Shown piece after piece: positions 59,934 through 64,000 of a DNA stretch of 64,000 nucleotides (the first letter of the stretch is position 1; the number at the start of each line of letters is the position of its first letter). A program made the translations under genes and the position numbers. The stretch lies in the NCBI GenBank assembly GCA_900541175.1, contig UQIT01000006.1, forward strand, positions 22,163-86,162. Reading direction: 5' to 3'. Source of the DNA: an uncultured Collinsella sp. (GTDB taxonomy: Bacteria; Actinomycetota; Coriobacteriia; Coriobacteriales; Coriobacteriaceae). The notes below the pieces were generated by a model that did not search any database, was not told the DNA's origin, and saw only the letters and a list, made by a program, of their open reading frames with translations.

Positions 59934-59935
59934 TT

Positions 59936-60085
59936 AGGTTCCGGCGTTCTGCCGAACGCCGGACCGGTCGACGCTGCGCGGCGCTCAGGCACCCCATCTC
60001 GCCGCTCAAACCGGCGCTCGCGTACATGAAGTACGCGTCGCTCCTCTTTCGCGGCGACCTGGGGCACCTGAGCGCCGCTCGCTGA
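59936..60085. repeat. Bipartite hairpin element after lacB
   Basis: GGTTCCGGCGTTC/GAACGCCGGACC (59936-59965) is followed by CCGGTCGACGCTGC (59964-59977) and a long imperfect hairpin whose arms start GCGGCGCTCAGG (near 59978) and end CCTGAGCGCCGC (near 60078). An inner CGCGTAC/GTACGCG stem caps it. The same layout recurs after lacC at 62183-62323. Confidence 0.75.
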
Positions 60086-60310
60086 CGTTTGAGTGACCTG
60101 CGAGATCGCCCCTGTTGTTGCGAAGTGTTCTGGTACGGCGAGCTGCTCCGATAACACGTTTGCTTGCTTGGCTTGAGTGCTTCGCTCTTGGCTGTACTTG
60201 GCGATTTGCAGCTTTTCAATTGACGGCTCGCGTTTCTGTGAGGGGGCGCGGGCCGGTTTTCTATCAGCCCTATTGACTTGGCGGGCTGTCGTAAGAAAGG
60301 GAAGGCTCCT
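60086..60310 (+). other. 225-bp gap before lacX, no gene seen
   Basis: No convincing frame or RNA; AAAGGGAAGG near 60296 is the ribosome site of lacX. A promoter may be here, since the bipartite hairpin would partly terminate lacAB transcription. Confidence 0.4.
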
Positions 60311-61192
60311 ATGGAGTTTGTTCTTGATAACGGTTCTATTCGTGTGGCACTGAGCACGGCTGGCGGATCGTTCACTTCGATTAAAGCCAACGGTCGCGAG
60401 TACCTGTGGCAGGGCGACCCGGCGGTCTGGTCGGGCCAGGCACCCATTTGCTTCCCGATCTGCGGCGGCCTTCGTGACGGTCACGCAATGACCATGGGCG
60501 GCCGCGAGGTAAAGCTCGCCCGCCACGGTTTTGCGCGCAAGCAGGAGTGGAAGCTCGAGGAACAGAGCGACAACATGGTTGCGCTGAGCCTAAGCTCTGC
60601 CGACCATGCCGAGTTGCTCGAGCAGTACCCGTATCCGTTTAAGATCGTTGCTCGTTACACGATCGATTCGGAAAAGGTGAACGTGTCCTACGAGGTGACC
60701 AATGGGGGCACCGAGGACATGCCATTCTTTGTGGGCGGTCACCCCGGCTTTAAGTGCCCGCTCGACGAGGGTGAGTCCTATGACGACTATGAGCTCCGTT
60801 TTGAGCAGCGCGAGGCCGACGAGCTGTGTACTGCCGTTCCCTCGACGGGCCTGATTGATGTTGAGCATCGCAGCAAGAACCCGATGGTCGGCCACGACTT
60901 GCCGCTTACCCACGAACTCTTCGACTTCGCGGAGACCATCTTTGACGTGCTTGAGAGCCGCGTGGTTACGCTGACCAAGAAAACTGAGGACAAGGGCGTG
61001 CGCCTGACGTTCCCCGATATGCCATACCTGATTGTGTGGAGCAAGCCCGAGGGCGACTTTGTGGCTGTTGAACCGTGGGGCGGCCTGTCCACCTGCTCCG
61101 ACGAGGACGATATTCTGGAGCACAAGCGTGGCTGCCTGGTGGCCAAGCCGGGAGAGACCGTCACTCGCGGCTTTGAGATTGAGATCCTTTAA
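60311..61192 (+). CDS. lacX: LacX-like aldose 1-epimerase family protein (copy 2)
   Basis: A 293-residue paralogue of the protein at 30068, same length and collinear, differing by scattered substitutions. I use ATG 60311; the frame opens 11 codons earlier without a ribosome site. RHGFARKQEWKL and GGHPGFKCPLDEGE are kept. It precedes lacC as in copy 1, which supports a shared role in tagatose-6-phosphate metabolism. Confidence 0.88.
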   Translation: MEFVLDNGSIRVALSTAGGSFTSIKANGREYLWQGDPAVWSGQAPICFPICGGLRDGHAMTMGGREVKLARHGFARKQEWKLEEQSDNMVALSLSSADHAELLEQYPYPFKIVARYTIDSEKVNVSYEVTNGGTEDMPFFVGGHPGFKCPLDEGESYDDYELRFEQREADELCTAVPSTGLIDVEHRSKNPMVGHDLPLTHELFDFAETIFDVLESRVVTLTKKTEDKGVRLTFPDMPYLIVWSKPEGDFVAVEPWGGLSTCSDEDDILEHKRGCLVAKPGETVTRGFEIEIL

Positions 61193-61245
61193 CGAGTTAT
61201 CGTATGTTTGGGGCGGGTTATGCCGCCCCGGAACAGGAGTTCAAC

Positions 61246-62181
61246 ATGATTCTGACCGTTACCATGAACCCGTCGATTGATACGCGCTATCAGCTCGACA
61301 AGCTGATCATCGACGATGTTAACCGTGTTACGCCCGAAAAGACCGCTGGCGGCAAGGGCCTCAACGTGAGCCGCGTGCTGCTGCAGTTGGGCGACGACGT
61401 GCTCGCGACCGGTCTGCTCGGCGGCCACATGGGTGCCTATATGGCCGAGCTTATGGATGCCGACGGCGTCAAGAACGACTTTGTGCCCATCGCCGGTGAG
61501 ACGCGCATTTGCCTGAATATTCTGCACGAGGGTAATCAGACCGAGCTGCTGGAGAGCGGCCCGCAGATCGCCCCGGCCGAGCTCGAGGCCTTTACGGCCA
61601 AGTTCGCCGAGCTTGCAGCGAAGGCGGACGTTGTGACGCTTTCGGGCTCGCTGCCGCGCGGCGTCGATGCCGGCTATTATGCCGAGCTCGTTAAGATCGC
61701 CGAAGAGGCGGGCGCCAAGGTGCTGCTCGACACTTCGGGTGCATCGCTGGAGGCCGCGCTGGAGTCCGACGCTAAGCCTGAGCTCGTAAAGCCCAACCTG
61801 ACCGAGATTAACGGTCTGCTGGGTACGTCCTTTACGACCGATGATGTCGATGCCCTGCGCGAGGCGCTTGCCGCCGATGACCGCTTTGCCGGTATCCCCT
61901 GGGTCGTCGTTTCGATGGGCGCTGCCGGTTCGGTGGGCTTCCATGAGGGCCGCGCGTTCCGCGCCAAGACGCCCGCGATTGCGGCTGTGAACGCGACGGG
62001 TTCCGGCGACTCGACCATCGCCGGCTTTGCGCATGCCATTGCTGCCGGCGCCGACGACGTCACGGTGCTCAAGACCGCCAATACCTGCGGCAAGCTCAAC
62101 GCCATGGATCCCAAGACCGGTCACCTGGTCATGGACCGCTGGGATGAGATCTTCAACAACGTTGAAGTAACGGAGCTGTAG
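61246..62181 (+). CDS. lacC: Tagatose-6-phosphate kinase, PfkB family (copy 2)
   Basis: A 311-residue paralogue of the kinase at 31009 with GGKGLNVSRVL (about 37-47) and NATGSGDSTIAGF (about 246-258, catalytic Asp252). I use ATG 61246 (MILTVTMNPSID), with ACAGGAG upstream. It completes lacA-lacB-lacX-lacC. The aldolase LacD or GatY that would finish the pathway is outside the window. Confidence 0.92.
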   Translation: MILTVTMNPSIDTRYQLDKLIIDDVNRVTPEKTAGGKGLNVSRVLLQLGDDVLATGLLGGHMGAYMAELMDADGVKNDFVPIAGETRICLNILHEGNQTELLESGPQIAPAELEAFTAKFAELAAKADVVTLSGSLPRGVDAGYYAELVKIAEEAGAKVLLDTSGASLEAALESDAKPELVKPNLTEINGLLGTSFTTDDVDALREALAADDRFAGIPWVVVSMGAAGSVGFHEGRAFRAKTPAIAAVNATGSGDSTIAGFAHAIAAGADDVTVLKTANTCGKLNAMDPKTGHLVMDRWDEIFNNVEVTEL

Positions 62182-62182
62182 A

Positions 62183-62323
62183 GTTACGCGGTTTTACCAA
62201 ACCGCGTAACCGGCCGACGCTGCAAACCCGCCAGAGCGGCAATCTGCCTTTCAACTGCGGCGGCATGACCAGAAGGTCAATGCCGCCTTGTTTCAAGGCA
62301 CCTTGCTCGCTCTGGCGGGTTTT
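62183..62323. repeat. Bipartite hairpin element after lacC, with terminator-like end
   Basis: GTTACGCGGTTT/AAACCGCGTAAC (62183-62210), then CCGGCCGACGCTGC (62210-62223), then AAACCCGCCAGAGCG (62224-62238) pairing with CGCTCTGGCGGGTTT (62308-62322). An inner GGCGGCAT/TGCCGCC stem (62259-62287) branches it. The final TTTT could terminate transcription. Confidence 0.8.
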
Positions 62324-62348
62324 CGCTGTCGTTGCCAAAACATCGGCG

Positions 62349-62440
62349 TGGTCATTGGGGACGTTCTTAAATGACTGCGGCAGATAGGGACGTTCCTTTT
62401 CTGCTGGCAGTTTGGGACACTCCTTACGGGACACCCCCTC
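62349..62440. repeat. GGGACGTTC-family repeat, composite
   Basis: GTCATTGGGGACGTTCTTAA followed by GGGACGTTCCTTTTCTGC and GGCAGTTTGGGACACTCC. The pieces match those at 5681, 57452 and 63897. Confidence 0.8.
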
Positions 62441-62448
62441 CACAGCGC

Positions 62449-63750
62449 CTATGCCAGCTTGTCGATTTGCCCAATCTCCCAGAGCGGAATGTTGACGAGC
62501 GTGCCCTCGTCTCTATATGCCGCTAACGATGTTCTCACGCAGCGCTCGAGCTTGAACTTCTCGCAGGCAATCCTCAGGCTCTTTGCTTTGAGGTTCTCTG
62601 CCGCCTTGACCTCGAGCGGAAGCACGGTCCCCGCATGGTCGATGGCAAAGTCAGTCTCTGCATTGCCGGAGGAGGATGACCAATACGCGGGAGTTTTGCC
62701 TTGGAGCAAAAGCTCCTGTGCGACGTATTGCTCGGTCAGCGAGCCTTTGAACTCCGTAAAAACAGCGGGCCCGTTCAGAACAATGGCTGGCGAGAGGCCG
62801 GAGAGTGCTCCGAGGATGCCGGTGTCGATGCAGAACAGCTTGAAGCCCGAGAGATCCTCGTAGCTTGTGAGCGGTGCTCTTAGGGCGGAAACACGTGGTA
62901 CCTTATGAACGATTCCATAGTCCATGAGCCACTGGAGGCTTTCCTCAAAATCGCGTGCGCGCGCCCCGGGACGGAGCGCACCGTAGACGAACTTCTTGTT
63001 TTCCTTTGCGAGCTGGCCGGGAAGGGATTTCCAAACCAGCCTCATGCGCTCGACGATGCGGGCTGGCGCATGCTTGCCAAAATCGGATTCGTAGGCTTCG
63101 ATGATTTGCTGCTGAAGCCTGCGGGCCTCGATGAAATCGTGGGAGGCGGCGAAAGCGGAGACAACTTCTGGCATGCCACCGACAACGAGGTATTCCTTGA
63201 GCAGGCGCTCGAGCTTTTCGGAAACGTTTGCCAGCAGGTCCATGTCTGCGGCAAGGATGGCATCTGCGAGCGGATCGCCATCGACGGCGCGAACGAACTC
63301 GACAAACCCCATGGGGCGCATGGTAAGCTGGTCAATCTTGCCGACGGGGAACGACTCGTTTTCGCGTCGGAGCGCGAGCCCCATATAGGAGCCGGCTGCC
63401 ACGATATGGTATTCCGGCGCCAGCTCGTTGAAGTATTTGAGCGAGGTGATGCCACGCGGTGCCTCTTGGATTTCGTCGAAGATGATGAGTGTGTCTGTCG
63501 GCGTTATGGTCTGGCCGCGCAGGAGCTCTATCTGGGAGATGATGCGTTTGGGGTCAAGGCTTCCGTCGAACAGCGAGCGTGCGCCCGGTTCGAGCATAAA
63601 GTCAAAACGGATGACGTTTTGATACTGCTGGCCTGCGAATTCGTTGAGAAGCCAGGTTTTTCCTGTCTGGCGGGCCCCCTTAAGCAGGAGGGGCTTGCGG
63701 TTTGCCCTAGATTTCCAAGCGATGAGTTCGTCCATTAGCTGTCGCTGCAT
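62449..63750 (-). CDS. DUF4143-type AAA ATPase
   Basis: A 433-residue ATPase of the widespread AAA_14/DUF4143 group. Walker A GARQTGKTW (residues 25-33), Walker B TLIIFDEIQEAPRG (about 87-100) and the sensor AAGSYMGLAL are seen. The C-terminal DUF4143 region has a nuclease-like core with AETDFAIDHAGTVLPLEVKAAENL (about 354-377). The function of these proteins is unclear; they are often lineage-specific and mobile. GAGGC lies upstream of the ATG, and a 33-bp tandem repeat lies upstream of that. Confidence 0.9.
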   Translation of the reverse strand: MQRQLMDELIAWKSRANRKPLLLKGARQTGKTWLLNEFAGQQYQNVIRFDFMLEPGARSLFDGSLDPKRIISQIELLRGQTITPTDTLIIFDEIQEAPRGITSLKYFNELAPEYHIVAAGSYMGLALRRENESFPVGKIDQLTMRPMGFVEFVRAVDGDPLADAILAADMDLLANVSEKLERLLKEYLVVGGMPEVVSAFAASHDFIEARRLQQQIIEAYESDFGKHAPARIVERMRLVWKSLPGQLAKENKKFVYGALRPGARARDFEESLQWLMDYGIVHKVPRVSALRAPLTSYEDLSGFKLFCIDTGILGALSGLSPAIVLNGPAVFTEFKGSLTEQYVAQELLLQGKTPAYWSSSSGNAETDFAIDHAGTVLPLEVKAAENLKAKSLRIACEKFKLERCVRTSLAAYRDEGTLVNIPLWEIGQIDKLA

Positions 63751-63793
63751 ACTGCCTCCTAACGATCATGGTTAGTATAAGACCGTGTTGGTC

Positions 63794-63883
63794 TTTCCAT
63801 CGAAAAATGTGGGAATGAACCACGTTTTTCCATCGAATAATGTGGGAGGCAACCACGTTTTTCCATCGAATAATGTGGGGGTT
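63794..63883. repeat. Tandem 33-bp repeat, 2.7 units
   Basis: TTTCCATCGA(A/T)(A/T)AATGTGGG recurs at 63794, 63827 and 63860, exactly 33 bp apart. Each unit contains a small CCACATT/AACGTGG-type stem. It lies upstream of the ATPase gene, in its promoter region. Confidence 0.88.
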
Positions 63884-63896
63884 TAGGTCGGCACCT

Positions 63897-63940
63897 GGGG
63901 ACGTTCTTTTTCTGCCGGCAGTTTGGGACACTCCTTGTTT
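63897..63940. repeat. GGGACGTTC-family repeat at the window end
   Basis: GGGGACGTTCTTTTTCTGCC and GGCAGTTTGGGACACTCCTT, matching the composite at 62390-62425. Beyond it, GCCGGCGATCTTGCCGGCG at 63980-63998 is a hairpin, perhaps a terminator cut by the window edge. Confidence 0.75.
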
Positions 63941-64000
63941 TGGTGCAAATTAGCTACCCTTGCATCAGAAAACGGCGCCCGCCGGCGATCTTGCCGGCGG

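Overview
The window is GC-rich, densely coded bacterial chromosome. Gene content and protein style (Actinobacteria-type Tat genes, an archaeal-like type IA topoisomerase with zinc ribbons, a PSP1-domain protein next to tmk and holB, many PTS operons, a tagatose-6-phosphate pathway) suggest a gut Coriobacteriia, most likely Collinsella or a close relative. This assignment comes from recognised families, not from a database search.

Positions 1-21900 are mostly housekeeping: a STAS protein, TatA/B-TatC, hypA-hypB, a topoisomerase, tmk-holB-PSP1, a ComF protein, an endonuclease-like hypothetical, a solute-binding lipoprotein, long-form hibernation factor (raiA), DegV, a dehydrogenase with a Cys/His-rich tail, an isocitrate/isopropylmalate-type dehydrogenase, a SurA-like membrane protein and an XRE-DUF2975 pair. 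Between the comF and raiA genes lies a strongly structured non-coding segment (about 12931-13255). It has its own promoter and a closing stem joining its two ends, and is my best candidate for a notable RNA, possibly of the raiA-motif class.

Positions 22000-35400 hold an amino-sugar (GalNAc/galactosamine-type) island: mannose-family PTS IIA, YajC-like, IIB, IIC and IID, a GntR regulator, agaS, a nagA-type deacetylase, then lacX- and lacC-like genes. Import and phosphorylation, deacetylation, deamination/isomerisation and tagatose-6-phosphate phosphorylation would follow in order. A 3' remnant of a second nagA, a YhcH-family protein, tRNA-Thr(CGU), an orphan IIB paralogue that lacks the phosphorylatable His, and galM follow.

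Positions 35600-62200 form a lactose/beta-galactoside PTS island: a DeoR regulator, a GntR regulator divergent from a LacE-like IICB, a RelE/Phd toxin-antitoxin pair, then three modules that each pair a GH1 6-phospho-glycosidase and a LacE-like IICB with a divergent LacI regulator. A single LacF-type EIIA and lacA-lacB-lacX-lacC follow. All three GH1 enzymes carry the Ser-Trp...Lys-Arg-Tyr signature of 6-phospho-beta-galactosidases. The products would feed LacAB and LacC. No tagatose-bisphosphate aldolase (LacD) is in the window. The end holds a DUF4143 ATPase.

The intergenic DNA is rich in repeats: eleven 57-nt palindromes at about 80-bp period in four clusters, two copies of a 23-bp-arm inverted repeat, a GGGACGTTC family, a MITE-like 217-bp element, and a CGGTNANCGGT-type motif found before nearly every PTS or lac gene.
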